DNA of 64,000 nt, from positions 1,991,501 through 2,055,500 of the forward strand of contig NC_092602.1 of the NCBI RefSeq assembly GCF_047663525.1. Direction: 5' to 3'. The notes under the pieces were generated by a model. That model had not been told where the DNA came from and did not search any database. It worked only from the letters and a program-made list of their open reading frames with translations. The stretch comes from Anas platyrhynchos (taxonomy: Eukaryota > Chordata > Aves > Anseriformes > Anatidae). Positions 36,646-47,249 of the stretch are shown here, piece after piece. The position numbers and the translations under genes are program-made. Each line of letters starts with the position of its first letter. Position 1 is the stretch's first letter.

Positions 36646-37050
36646 AAAATCCTCCTGTGATGAAGCTGTACTGATGCAGATTAGAACTACGAGAAATGAA
36701 GTTGCAGCCCACCTGCTTTTATGGGTAAATACACTGTAATTTATATTTACTTGCAAGAGAAATGTAAATATTTTGTACAAAAGGAAAAGCAAGTAAAATG
36801 ATTGTTAACACTTCTCTTAATGGAGAAAGTGCACTATTTCTTAGGCATGAGAAATAATGCAACCTAAGCCATGGTGTCAGCTCAGTAGTTTTTCATACTA
36901 ACAGTACCTGAACCAAGCCATCCTGCTACCTTCTCCTAAAATAGCAGAGCCAGCGTAGGTTCCTTTATCTTGCCAGTTTTCCCCGGAACTGCCATTGCAA
37001 GGTTGGTTACCACCTGTTTTTTAATACATTTATTCTGCTTTTCTTGTATA

Positions 37051-37056
37051 AATAAA
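37051..37056 (+). terminator. HECTD4: HECTD4 distal poly(A) signal AATAAA
   Basis: A canonical AATAAA followed 15-20 nt later by GU-rich ATTTTGGTGG, the arrangement expected of a strong cleavage site near 37066-37080. Weaker upstream candidates are at 36180 and 36640. Confidence 0.6.
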
Positions 37057-37091
37057 CACTTACATTTTGGTGGAAGCATCCGTAAGATGTC

Positions 37092-37097
37092 TTTATT
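37092..37097 (-). terminator. TRAFD1: TRAFD1 distal poly(A) signal AATAAA
   Basis: This minus-strand AATAAA (AAAATAAAGACATC) lies 35 bp beyond the HECTD4 signal. Its GU-rich downstream element would be TGTAAGTGTTTATTTATAC, which overlaps the complement of the HECTD4 signal. Confidence 0.45.
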
Positions 37098-37579
37098 TTA
37101 GAACCAGGATCCTCTCAGTCTTGTTCCACGCTGCAGCTGCTGTGACACCGCTGGCAGCAGAGCCCCAGCCCTCAGCACGCAGCGAGGCCTCTAATGCCAG
37201 CCTTGCCCTAGAAGAGTGACTGGCTAACGAGCCCGGCTAATCCCCAGCTGCTGTACCCAGGTAATAGCCTTAGGCTGCAGCCCACAGTCATTATCTAAGC
37301 CCTGCCTGCTCCAGCCTGTGCATTACTAATTCCCTTACGCTGTGCCAAAGCACAGGGGATGCTAACAGCACTCATAAAGCACATTGACAAAGACCTGGTG
37401 CAGGTAATGATGGAACACAAATTAATAAAGCCTGCACGGCGTGATTCTGAATAGGTTGTCATTAAGCCTGCAGTGATGAAACTTACCCTCACAGAGCATT
37501 TGCACGCCCTTCTGCAGTGCAACAGCGCTTCATGCAAGAGATTTCACTGCACAATGTTTCAGGGTCTCATTAGATAAAT

Positions 37580-37585
37580 TTTATT
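37580..37585 (-). terminator. TRAFD1: TRAFD1 proximal poly(A) signal AATAAA
   Basis: TTTATT on the + strand reads AATAAA on the minus strand, in TAATAAAATTTATC. Downstream on the minus strand lies TGAGACCCTGAAACATTGTG, a moderate GU element. Confidence 0.45.
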
Positions 37586-38374
37586 ACAAGGAGTTTAAAA
37601 AGCACTGACTAATACAGCATTAAAAAGCATTTCACTACGCCAGCCTGGGATCAGAGCTCACCCACCACAGAACTCGGGGTTCCCCCAGCCACCTCCTGGG
37701 CAGTTCAGTATCAAACCAGGACACGCAGCGAGGGCGCAGCCCCCACCGCAAGGACCCAGCACCAAGCCTGAGGAGCAGGAGCAGGCTCAGCAACACCCCC
37801 ACTGCCACTGAGAGCAGAGCCAAACCCCACTGATGGATCCCTGAGCCCAGGCTGCGTTACAGAGACCAGCCCCTGCACAGCACCCAGTGTGCTCCCATGC
37901 ACCAACCCCACGCCTTTTGGATGAGGGGCTCCCAGCCCTAAGCCCCTCTCACCCCCTACCACGTCCTGGCTGGGAGCTCGCTGGGGTTTTCTCCATCCAG
38001 CGCTGCTGGCTGCAGAGTAAGTAGCACACGAGGGACAGGGAGCATGCTTACAGAAAGGGCGAAGAAATTCTCCTTCAGAGGGTGTTGCAAAAAGCCCCAT
38101 GGAAACACGGACAATGGGGGGCCCTAGGCAGGAGCCCGTTAGCAAATACGCAGCTTGGGATGTTGCTTAGTGTAGGTCACAGAAGTAAAAACCTGTAGTA
38201 TACTCTCACAAATTAAAAATACATATAAAATGATCACTGCCCATAAAAATTTAAATTCATATAAAGTCTTCAATGACATGGCAATACAGCAATTACTTGC
38301 GCTCAGATAAATAAGTACTATAGTGCATAGTAAGAGTGCGTAGAGTGCTAGGCATGGTTTTCATACGTGGTAGG

Positions 38375-39559
38375 TCACTTGTCCTCCAGGTAACCAAATT
38401 CAGGGCTCTGGGGTTTTGCCTAAAGGAGAGGTGAAAAAAAAATGCTATTTTCAAAGAGTACTGGATAAAAAGCAATGGAATAATACCTCACTGAAGCAGA
38501 AAGGACTGCGAGTAGCTCATCAGCCTGACACGATCTCTGCAGCACGAGGCAGGTGGATGGCTCCCCTCAGCACCAACACGAGGGATATTCACCAGGAAAC
38601 ATCCTCTCTTCCTAACCAGTCCCACTCAACAGGATGAGCCCAGCAAATCAACAGCACATTAAGCAACAGCACCCTTTGCTCATTAACACATTTGTACACT
38701 GAAAAACTGAAGAGCTGGCTGCTGAGGTACTCTGAAACAGAAGCATAGAGAGCACAGAGCAGAGCACCACTCGCCCTGACTGCCTTACCTTGACATTCCT
38801 GCTCCTCAAGCCGCCTGGCACATCCGACAGCCCCAGATTCCTCCCTCCTTCATTTCTGAAGCTGCAGAGGAAGAACAGGGACACTTTCAGACAAAGCAGG
38901 CAAACTTGTGCTCTCACTGCCAAATAAGCACAGTCTCTCCCCACCAGGGAGTCTGGAAGCTCTAGGGAAAAGCCCTTCATTCTCCTGAATATTAGCAGTT
39001 ATTTCTGTAGCAGAAGACCCAACCCTCTATTCAGTTGCCTTTAGGCACCTCAGTGATACACACGCACTGCAGGAAAAAAAGTAACAAAAACGTTAAGAGA
39101 AAACACAGGTGATTCAGGCTACTTCTAAAGCAAGCTGGATTAAGCAGCAAAGGAAGTAGGCACTGAGCCGTGAAGGCATCACAAAAAAATTTGTATTTAT
39201 GGCAGCTGCTTGAAGCAGTTTTCAGGACCTCAGCAAGCAAAGGCGTTACCTGCGCCGGGTTGGAGAAGCACCCGAGAAGCCAGACGTGAAGGCTTCCGCA
39301 TGGAAGCTGGGGCTCGGTCTCACGCGTGGCGCTGTCCCGCCAGGTTCGCCTGCACCTCTGCTCTTCTGCCTCCCCTCGTTCCCAGCCACCTTCCTTGGCT
39401 TCCCCCTCGTGCTCAGAGCCTCGCCGGCTCTCACAGTTCCTGATGAGCTCAGTGGTGTGTTCCTGGCGTTTGCCGCATTGCTCAGCGACCTGGTCCCTCG
39501 CGCAGGGTAACTGAGCCTCTGCTGCCTGAAGCCTTCTATGCTCCGAGGAGAAACATCTC
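38375..39559 (-). CDS. TRAFD1: TRAFD1 C-terminal region (exons 9-11), arginine/serine-rich tail
   Basis: Exon 9 (39250-39559) is GC-rich and open in several frames. The frame set by exon 8 gives DVSPRSIEGFRQQRLSYPAR and a basic, Ser/Gly-rich disordered tail. Exon 10 (38789-38855) gives NEGGRNLGLSDVPGG. Exon 11 (38375-38419) gives AKPQSPEFGYLEDK and the stop. The mammalian protein ends instead in a poly-glutamate run (from memory), so this end differs. It could reflect lineage divergence or a missed alternative last exon. Confidence 0.8.
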
Positions 39560-42500
39560 CTGAAAGGACACCAAGGGAGCAATTCAGGAACAGTAAATGC
39601 AAAATGTGTTCACATCACAGAACTAGACCTAACTTCCAGTCCAGCAGCACAGGGCTCTATAACTGAGAGCTGTAAGGATACCGAGTTTCAGAGATTTAAT
39701 CCTTCCGCATAAAACTAGAGCAGTGGGAGGTGACTGAAGACTTTAACACTTTGGAGACAGAAAAAGATAATATCTACTCAGCTTGGAACACAAACAGTGC
39801 TCCTGGAAGTGTAAAGGAAAGCACTGTGCATAAAAATCTGTGTGCTGCCCACACCTTGATGCCTGATTCGCCTCCGAACCAGCTCCGGTGATTCTCTTCT
39901 CTCCCTGTTGTCTTGAGGAGACGCCGACTGCTGCGATGGGAAGCTGCCAGCTGGGCTGGCTGTGGCTGGGCGCAAGTCACATTGATCCTAGGGCAAACCA
40001 CAGGGATTTAAATGACAGCTCCTTCAAATTTAGTCTTGTAAAAACGTCACAAAGCATCACCCTCCAAAAGCACTAAGGTTTTTAGGGGGTTGTTTTTAGG
40101 AAGAGGCATACACTGGCTTGTTGTGTCACAGAGCTTAGGAGAAGTTGCTCACTACCACAGGACCTAAAGAAAAATGGGCCTGGCAGCATCAGGCAGCCCT
40201 GCTGAACAGAACCACCCTGCAATGCGGGGCCTCGCTGCCAACCAACCGGTGACCATACGGTCTCTTACGGGGTGTTCTGAATAAGCACTAAAGGACCAAG
40301 CAGCCTACTTGGCACCTGTCCATCATTCTTAAAAAGCAGCAGCAGTTCCAGCAATACCAAGAGCTGGTGTGCTTTCTGTAGTAGAAGAGTAGAAGAGGCA
40401 GCAATGTATGGAGGAAGCAGAATACCCTAAAAAGCAACCTGCAGCATCCATCACTTCATAAAGGCACCACTTCTCTCTCAGGCCCAGCTTCAGATACATT
40501 CATGCTTTTACCTGTACTCTCTCTTTACCTCTTACCCTCCAAGGCATTTCTCCACTTCCCACATTTGCAGTCTGTTGTTTCCTTCCTCTCTTACCTACCC
40601 AGGGTATAGGCTTGCACACCTCTCCCCCCTTAGTTTCAATTCACACATCCTGGTTTCAGCCTAACTTTTACACACAGCTCAAACATTTAGGCCCTGAAAT
40701 TTAATGGTATTTTTTTCAGTTTCCATGTGAGCTTTCAAAGTGACTGTTCTTTTTTCAGTAAGAGCCCCAGCATACCACAACAGTTCAGACAGAACCAAGA
40801 GGCTTCAGGAAGACCCGATAAAGGGCCAGTTACACTGATTCCTGAAACGTCCCACCCCCAAAGGCACAGCACTTGAAATACTTCTTGAACAACTACATGC
40901 AGCAGAACGAATCAAGTTCTGTCTGTTACCTGATGATGGAAGAGGATCTCCTCTTCTAGTGGGATGCCACAGAACTCACAGGGAATGATAATGTTTGCTT
41001 CTGCCTGGACAGCTTGGTGCTGGGGTGAATAAACAGACCTACAGCTTCTGGAACCAAGGTCTTGCAGCCCATCATATTTCCGTGGGTTTGGAGAGGAGCT
41101 TCTTTTACTGAACGAGGCAAAGGCACTCGCTGGGTTACAACCTGTCTGTTAGGCAATTAAAACAGAAAAGTTAGCTACCACGTTTAGCGTATGCGGGTTT
41201 AAAAATCATGCTATGCAAAGATACAGTTGCTAGGCTTCTGACAGTATCACCGAGTGAACACTGCGCCCTTGTTCAGTCAAGGTAACAGAAAAAAAGGCTC
41301 AACTGCAAGCCCCTGGATACAGCACAAAGAGAAGTACTACACCTGATGAAGAATCAGATCTTCAGCAGGGTAGAGCTCCTCACAAAACTCACACGGCAAC
41401 ATGATCTCATCACCTGCAAAGTAAGGACAGTTATATCCTCTACCACAAAAAAGTCAGCTGCAATCGGACCAACTCAACTTCAGAATTCCTAAGCGACAGA
41501 TCTCTGTTGTGCCACAGGACAGCAGCCAGAGCAACTGCTGAGGAAGCAGTTACTTTAGTCCCACTTGCTGAATTTCACGAGCAAGTTTCACATCACCCAG
41601 AGTCAGAACAATCTTTTGGGGTCAGAAATGTATCAAATGGTTTGACACACAAGCATATTACCACCTCAGGTAAACCCTTTTGCACCATTTTTCCTTTCAA
41701 AATAAGGTGGCACTTCAGGGCTCACCTGGGTCTCCCTTCCCTGTCACCTACAATTACTATAAATCTCTCACCACTTTGTTTCTAAAAATCACCCAAGAAC
41801 AACATCAAGTTGGGTACACAAGCGCTTCATTTGGAACTGAAGGCACTGCTGCATCCCTGGAATAGCATCACCACCTTTCCCTTTGCTGTTCCAAACTGTT
41901 CTGATTTAAAAAGAACTTTTTTATGAACATATCAAGATCAAAGATCCATTATAGCTTTTATTTCTTCTTCCCCCCTTGCTGTCTTTAGCTTCTTTCTAAG
42001 AGGTATTACTATTTTTGAGGAAGACAAAATTTAAAGAAAAAAAGTCTAGAATATGGTCTTCATGGAGTATCTAATCTCCTATGCATTAGGTATCTAAAAA
42101 TGATTTAGAGGGAGTCTCAAAGACTCATTTTGATGTTTTAAAGACATCAATAGACAATCTTTAGCACTCTGAACCCAAGAACTCTCTCTCTCTCTCCTCC
42201 CTCAAACTTTAAGAGAAAACAAACAGCATTTATACTTACTTTTTATGTGGTTTGAAGTGCTAAGAGACAATAAAGAGTCACAAGAAAAGATATTTGAGTT
42301 GTCTGTTTCATCAGGGCAGGCAGATGGCACAGACTCTTTGGTGTAGTAGTGTTCCCAGAAGTCACCGTCAATTTCTGCTGCAGCATCGTTGTGAGGATTC
42401 TCATTTTGCAGGCTAAGGGCCAGCATGTAGTCTAAATTGGCGTTCCGCTCTCCATAGAGTGAGTTAGTGTTTTTATTTCTCTCCCACTGCTCCAGTTCAT

Positions 42501-45500
42501 GCTCTTCAAAATATAAATATCATAAATTTTAGAGAACGTTAAGCCTGCAACAAGCAGCTCACTTAAATACGTCATGCTAGTTCAACCAAGAGTGCTTCAC
42601 ACATGGACACTCAAGGAGTTCAGTGCTTCAAAACCTAGAAGGACACTCCTCGTATTGACTGGGAGGAGGGAGGAAGGCAGTCATCCTATTTCTGTTTGTA
42701 ACAAGCAGATAAAGGGGGGGAAAAAAAGCTGTTTGTCTTACACCAAAAGCTCAGGTAAGGCCTGCGCCTAAGTGTGATGGGAGCTAAACAAAACCACGGA
42801 GGAAAGCTCTGTAACCTACCCTCAGTTGTAACACTGCGGTCTGGGCCTTTTCTTCAAGATATGGGTGGGGAAACTAACTCCTTGGAGTTACACCTGACAG
42901 CAGGGGGGATTATACATGTACGAAAGAAAAATCCCCAAAACGTTTCCTGGTAGTAAAGTTATGCTGAAACCAGTGCTGTTCAGAACAGCACCCAAGACAG
43001 AGCTGATGGTGTCCAAAGAAAGGCTCAGCTCCCCCCTACACTGCCGTATTTCCAGCATCGCTGGCATTTCACTTGTCCTGATTACACCAGAGTTTTACAC
43101 AAAGCTTACAACGTGCATAGAAATCCTAACTGTGAGCACAGCTTGGGATTCAACACAAGTTGACAAGTTACAGCTCTCCACGCCTTTAGCTTCATGAACT
43201 AAGCCCAGAAGTTATTTCTACAAGCCAGACAGTCTCCTACAGCAGACTGTAATTTAGTGTTCTGCAGTGTTAAACCCTCCGAGCGGCCCACACCACAAAG
43301 CAGAGCACACTTTTAGCTGAGAGCTCATGGAAAGGGCATGTCTGAAACGTGACAGGCCCCTCGGCACGTGGAGCTAGGAGATTAGAGGCTTAGGAGCGAG
43401 CAGAGGCATTTCTACCAGTCTCAGCTACGTCCAGGCAGGCTGTTATTGCAGAGACGCTGCGCACTAGGTGTGTGAACCCGCACACAGATCTTACCTCCCC
43501 TTCTACTTAACTGAAGAAGAGGCAGCTGCTAAATAAAAATTGACAGAATTTGCAGTGAGCAAACAAACCCAATTTCACTTTTAAGTTACACACTCTCTGA
43601 GACAATAGAAGAGGCAGCAGATTGGGCTTTCACACCGGGTATCTCAGCATTCCTCTGACTAGGAGGCTTACACATTTGCAGTTCTGTTCCATAGCAAAAT
43701 AGTAGCAGTCACATTGCCTCCACAGCTTTCATTACTAAGTATTTTCTCATAAATCAGTTACAAAGCCTTTTACTTGGGTCAGCTGTCAAATTAAAAGCAA
43801 ATGATTACTCCCATCTACACCTTACCTTGACTTTGACTTCTTTGTACTGCTGAAACATTTCTTCTCCTAATGTCCTTAATTGCTTTGTCTCCTACACAGC
43901 TGCTATAAATCTGCCTTTCCAGCACCCTGGGCATTCTCCACAAGGGCCCGGGGTAGTTATCTGATCTCAGCTGGTTTCTAATGTCTCGAAGGGCGCGCAA
44001 GTGCGCATCCGCATCCTCGTCCTCAAAGCGAGGCACTGTTCTGCTTACTCTGGCTTGTTTCACCTCTTTCCCACAGACTCGAGGGTGCTCTTTCAGATCT
44101 TTTACCATTATGTTCAGACCACACCCACTACATATCTCAGTCCTAGCTCCACAGTAACTCTCATGATCCTGAAGCTTATTGAAAGGAAGCTGGATGTCAC
44201 AATGCTGGCAGACCACAGGACGCAAGGGGCACGCTGATGCCTAAAAAAAGAAAGAGAGATTATTCTTCACGCATGGAAAACTGAGGCAGAGCTGGGGGAG
44301 GTTCTCAGTTTGCTGGAGAGCTGAGCAGCCTATTGTTTCTTTAGCCAGATACAAAGCTACACCGAAGAGCAGCCTGAAATAAGATACTACGTGAGAAATA
44401 AAAGAACAGCACGTTGTATAACCTGTGTACTCATAAAGATGCCAGCTGAAGCACTCCAAATATTCAGAATATTGTCTAAGTTTGTAATGCTTGAACAGCA
44501 AATTCACACAGTGCTTTCTGAAGCTAGAGTTAGATGCGGTATTTATAACCAGCACCGGCCACGTTTCATTGAGTACAGCTAAAAAAACATTTTACTGTGT
44601 TATATTGGGGAGCAGATTTACAGCACATTTACTACACACAAACTTGCAGGATGTACTACTTCCAGTCCTCTGGACTGGACATATCTTCAAAGAAAGTCAT
44701 TTTTTTCCCTCACCAATAAGCAGATCTGCAGGACACTTCCAAAATTATCTTTAAATGAGCCCAAAGGAAGGTAAAATACCAAAAGATATAGCAAAATTGA
44801 CTACGGCAGCAGAGAACTGGATTCAATAACTCGAAAATACCACTGTGTCCTGTTTTAGTTCATTTTGCAAGTTTTTTAAAAGTCTGTTTGGACACAACAA
44901 CGTATTAAAACACACAATGACAGCAATAGAGACAGAAATGCATTATGTTAATGGAATGAAAAAAATGAGTTAGTTGTAGCCTGTACTTCTGAAGTATTAC
45001 ACCTCATTTTTCATCTTAATCACTAACAAGGACAAATACACCACTTTGATGTGAAGGCTTGAGCCATTTCCCACCACATTTTTTCAAAGCATGTGAACAT
45101 AGAAAGCATGGTTAAATAAAAGTGCTGCAAAAATCACGGGTTGGAATCCAGGCCTTTGCTGACAGAAAGACTCAAGAATCAGAGCTTGGAAACACCAGAG
45201 TATGTTCCAAGTGTACATAATTATAAAGTGTACCAACCTCATGATCCTCCAAGAGGCTTTTTTCTACCTTCATGCTGCACTTGCAGGTAACCTGCAATAA
45301 ACAGATCTCATTACATTAACTGCCGCAGGAATCAGCATCTTTAGGGGAGAACTGTGCTCATCACCTGCACGTGTTCCGACTCGATGTGGTTCTTCATTTC
45401 GGACTTGGGGATCGACTCATTGCAGTAGCGACACACTTCGAGGTTTCTGCTACAGTGGATTTCGTGAATGGTGAAATTAGGAACAGGAATATCCTTTTTG

Positions 45501-46590
45501 CTACAAGAAGAATCACAGAGGTTAGGTTTCAAAAAAAAAAAAAACACTGACAACAATGTTAAGCTTTTTTTCAAAAAGCTTTCATACATTTGTTTCTTTA
45601 TAAGATTTTGTAGTTTATAGAACCAAGCAACTAAAAAACAATGAGCCCACCAGACTTCTAGGTTCCTGTGTAGTCAGGATATGAATGTATTTAACATACA
45701 AAGGTCACAAATTAAGCATGAAGATTCATGGTGGATTAGTTTCTTTATGTGAAAGATAACTTCTGTATGCTGTAAAATTTATCACCAGGTTTGAGTCAAA
45801 TCGGATAAAATAAGTTTCTTCCTGAAAAGAAAGGCACAGCTTCTCATAGCTCGGCAATAAGTCCAACACTGGAAAAATTCAGTAACTGATTCTACTGTGC
45901 TGGATCTTTACCTGTACAGCCTACTGCTTTTACCTTCCCCTGCCACAAGGACAAAACGCTACATCCGATCGCTTTTCTCCCCTGCCAGGCCCCAAGAAGC
46001 AAACAGCCTGACAAACAACAAAGTCCAGCAGTGGCGCCTACGCTGCACGTAACTTCTGGCAACCAAACCAGATGGACACTGCAAAAAAATGTTTAGATTC
46101 CAACGTCCTCTTCAGAAAAAAAAAAAAAAATGATGTTTAGTTGCTGGTATTTAAGATGCAACTTCTGAAGTGACACCGTTATCAATAAATGTTTACCAAC
46201 GCTGGAGCTTCTGAGGGATGATAGCTTATCAAAGGAAAACAACTGACACTTCACATGCACCTACTGATTTTTTATTTATTTTTTTTTTAACATCTTTGCT
46301 TTTGAGCCACACAGCTGTGAGGAAACCTTCATGCCGAGTACTTCCCACCCTCCTCACTGCCAGCCAAGCCTCCCTTTTTATCCCACCGCCTCCGTTTCTG
46401 CCCAGGTGCGTCAGGAGGGTGAGTAACGGTTGTGCAAACCGCTCTGCGCCTGCAGAGAGGAACCACCCCGGCCCCTCTCCCAGCCTGCCCGCCGCCTCCC
46501 GGCTCCCCGCCGCCCGGTTTCGTTCGGTTTCGTTTCTTACCAGTTGCCGCACAGCCGGGTTTCCCCCTCCGGCACCGCAGCCGTGGCCAT
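38375..46590 (-). CDS. TRAFD1: TRAFD1 (FLN29), TRAF-type zinc-finger regulator of innate signalling, complete, 11 exons
   Basis: TRAFD1 is an interferon- and LPS-inducible protein that restrains Toll-like and RIG-I-like receptor signalling, in part by binding TRAF6 (family knowledge). Eleven minus-strand exons, all GT-AG, join into 1761 nt encoding 586 residues; the human protein is about 582. In transcript order: 46541-46590, 45365-45500, 45238-45291, 43826-44240, 42240-42503, 41343-41413, 40930-41145, 39855-39987, 39250-39559, 38789-38855, 38375-38419. The start ATG (46588-46590) has a strong context (AAAATGG) inside a CpG island, and the stop is TGA at 38375-38377. The gene is convergent with HECTD4 and divergent from NAA25. 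Identity is secure. The C-terminal exons are the least conserved and rest on phase and splice consensus. Confidence 0.95.
39855..42503 (-). CDS. TRAFD1: TRAFD1 middle region with two further C-x2-C modules (exons 5-8)
   Basis: Exon 5 (42240-42503) encodes ANLDYMLALSLQNEN, a conserved short helix of the family, and an acidic tract. Exons 6-7 carry a module with C314/C317, H329 and C333 (LPCEFCEELYPAEDLILHQ). Exons 7-8 carry a second with C386/C389, H400/H401 and C405 (IPCEFCGIPLEEEILFHHQ). The exon 7 acceptor is placed at 41145/41146, so that ACAGGTTGTAAC gives TGCN. The next AG, four bases downstream, would break the frame. Confidence 0.92.
41414..42239 (-). other. TRAFD1: TRAFD1 intron 5, no gene seen
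   Basis: An ordinary intron. A CT dinucleotide run (42182-42196) lies about 45 bp below the splice donor of exon 5. Plus-strand open frames here have no recognisable content. Confidence 0.65.
42504..43825 (-). other. TRAFD1: TRAFD1 intron 4 (1.3 kb), no gene seen
   Basis: Non-repetitive intron sequence between the donor at 43825 and the acceptor at 42504. I see no coding exon or RNA gene. Confidence 0.65.
43826..46590 (-). CDS. TRAFD1: TRAFD1 N-terminal zinc-module region (exons 1-4, residues 1-218)
   Basis: Regular cysteine/histidine modules are seen. C14/C17 with H29 or H32 and C33; C40/C43 with H55 and H60; C65/C67 with H79 and C84; C91/C94 with H106 and C110; C117/C120 with H132 and C136. 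Each follows roughly C-x2-C-x11-12-H-x3-C, the TRAF-type/XAF1-like pattern. The intron between exons 2 and 3 (45292-45364) is only 73 bp. Exon 1 encodes MATAAVPEGETRLCGN, and exon 2 then gives CKKDIPVPNFTIHEIHC, which is the family signature. Residues 137-218 are charged and probably disordered. Confidence 0.94.
44241..45237 (-). other. TRAFD1: TRAFD1 intron 3 (1.0 kb), no gene seen
   Basis: AT-rich intron without recognised features. Confidence 0.65.
45501..46540 (-). other. TRAFD1: TRAFD1 intron 1, CpG-rich at its 5' end
   Basis: The first 160 bp in transcript order (46380-46540) still belong to the CpG island and include a GAAA-repeat string. The rest is AT-rich with poly-A runs at about 46117 and poly-T at 46280. 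No gene is seen. Confidence 0.7.
46516..46538 (-). promoter_or_regulatory. IRF/ISRE-like GAAA repeat at the start of TRAFD1 intron 1
   Basis: On the TRAFD1 strand the sequence reads GAAACGAAACCGAACGAAAC just after the splice donor. It contains three GAAAC units plus one GAAC, and GAAA-CC-GAAC matches the GAAANNGAAA IRF/ISRE core except for the last base. It lies about 50 bp inside the transcription unit from the ATG. An interferon-response role is inferred from the motif and from TRAFD1's known inducibility. Confidence 0.5.
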
Positions 46591-47130
46591 TTTGGGGGCG
46601 AGAGCTGAAGGAGAGGTCGGGTCAGCGGCACCCAGCGGCCCCCACACGACCGCCGCCCGCTCCCCTCAGGCCCCGGTCAGGCCCCGGTGCCCCCCCACAG
46701 TCCCCGGTGCCCCCCACAGCCGCCAGCCCCGAGCCCGCCCGGTTCTGGGGACTTCGTCCCTGCTCCCCAAAACGCCTCAGCGGCCCCCGAGGGCTCCTCG
46801 CCCTCATCATGAGGCGAGACCCCGGCCCCCCCCCTCAGGGCCCGGCGCCCCCCGCCCCTCACCCGGCTCCTCCGTCAGCCGCCGCCGGGCCCGGTCTCGC
46901 GCTTCCGACCGGCCCCGCCGCGCCCGCCTCCCGCCTCCCCATTGGTCGGTGGCAAGCCCCCGCCGCCAGCTGATTGGTCTAAGCGGGTGCCGATCACCGC
47001 TCGAACGGCCCTGGGTGCCGATTGGCTGGCGCAGACGTCACCGGGCTGAGGGCTCCGCCCCCCCTGTGGGGATTTGAAGTTTGGCCCCGCCCCCCGCCTG
47101 AGGCGATTGGGGGGGGGGGGGGGCATCATC
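46590..47130 (-). promoter_or_regulatory. TRAFD1 CpG-island promoter with four CCAAT boxes
   Basis: GC- and CpG-rich sequence upstream of the TRAFD1 ATG has no TATA box at a fitting place. CCAAT (ATTGG on +) occurs at 46941-46945, 46973-46977, 47021-47025 and 47106-47110, all in the same orientation, as in NF-Y-driven promoters. A CRE-like TGACGTCT lies at 47033-47040. A run of 15 G (47109-47123) overlaps the farthest CCAAT. The transcription start probably lies between 46600 and 46900 (inference). Confidence 0.7.
47109..47123. repeat. Poly(G)15 tract
   Basis: Fifteen consecutive G on the + strand sit at the outer edge of the TRAFD1 CpG island. Such a run could form a four-stranded structure and is often misassembled. 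Confidence 0.9.
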
Positions 47131-47171
47131 GCCTCACAGCCCGCAGGCCTCGCGCCTCGAGCAATCCGGCT

Positions 47172-47246
47172 CTGTGTATAAATACATAAATATAAACATT
47201 TAAACATAATATATAAACATTTAAACACATGTATAAACAAAATACA
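47172..47246. repeat. AT-rich imperfect tandem repeat (ATAAACATTTAAACA units)
   Basis: Two near-identical ATAAACATTTAAACA units separated by ATAATAT, flanked by further TATAAA-like copies, form a low-complexity patch just outside the CpG island. Confidence 0.85.
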
Positions 47247-47249
47247 GGT

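Larger units (their letters stand above)
33267..37075 (+). other. HECTD4: HECTD4 3' UTR (about 3.8 kb)
   Basis: The AT-rich sequence after the TGA has no convincing gene on either strand. It carries AATAAA signals at 36180-36185, 36640-36645 and 37051-37056, and an ATTAAA at 34044-34049, so several 3' ends are possible. An antisense CR1-like fragment lies at 34147-34695. The extent is inferred from the last poly(A) signal and was not seen in transcripts. Confidence 0.6.
37086..38374 (-). other. TRAFD1: TRAFD1 3' UTR and flank
   Basis: The non-coding sequence after the TRAFD1 stop includes a GC-rich part (37630-38130) with chance open frames on the minus strand. Minus-strand AATAAA signals occur at 37580-37585 and 37092-37097, giving 3' UTRs of about 0.8 or 1.3 kb. 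No repeat family is recognised. Confidence 0.55.

Noticed and set aside
37711..38145. 144-codon minus-strand open frame after the TRAFD1 stop
   Set aside because: It lies in the GC-rich part of the TRAFD1 3' UTR, has low-complexity composition and no known motif.
39031..39582. 183-codon minus-strand open frame overlapping TRAFD1 exon 9
   Set aside because: It is a shifted frame of the GC-rich exon. The phase from exon 8 selects the other frame, which joins exons 10 and 11 correctly.
46218..46973. 251-codon plus-strand open frame across the TRAFD1 promoter
   Set aside because: It lies in the CpG island antisense to TRAFD1 exon 1. It is Pro/Arg/Ala-rich as expected from GC-rich DNA and has no domain.
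47177..47184. TATAAATA motif upstream of TRAFD1
   Set aside because: It sits inside an AT-rich tandem repeat, faces away from TRAFD1 and has no gene downstream of it.
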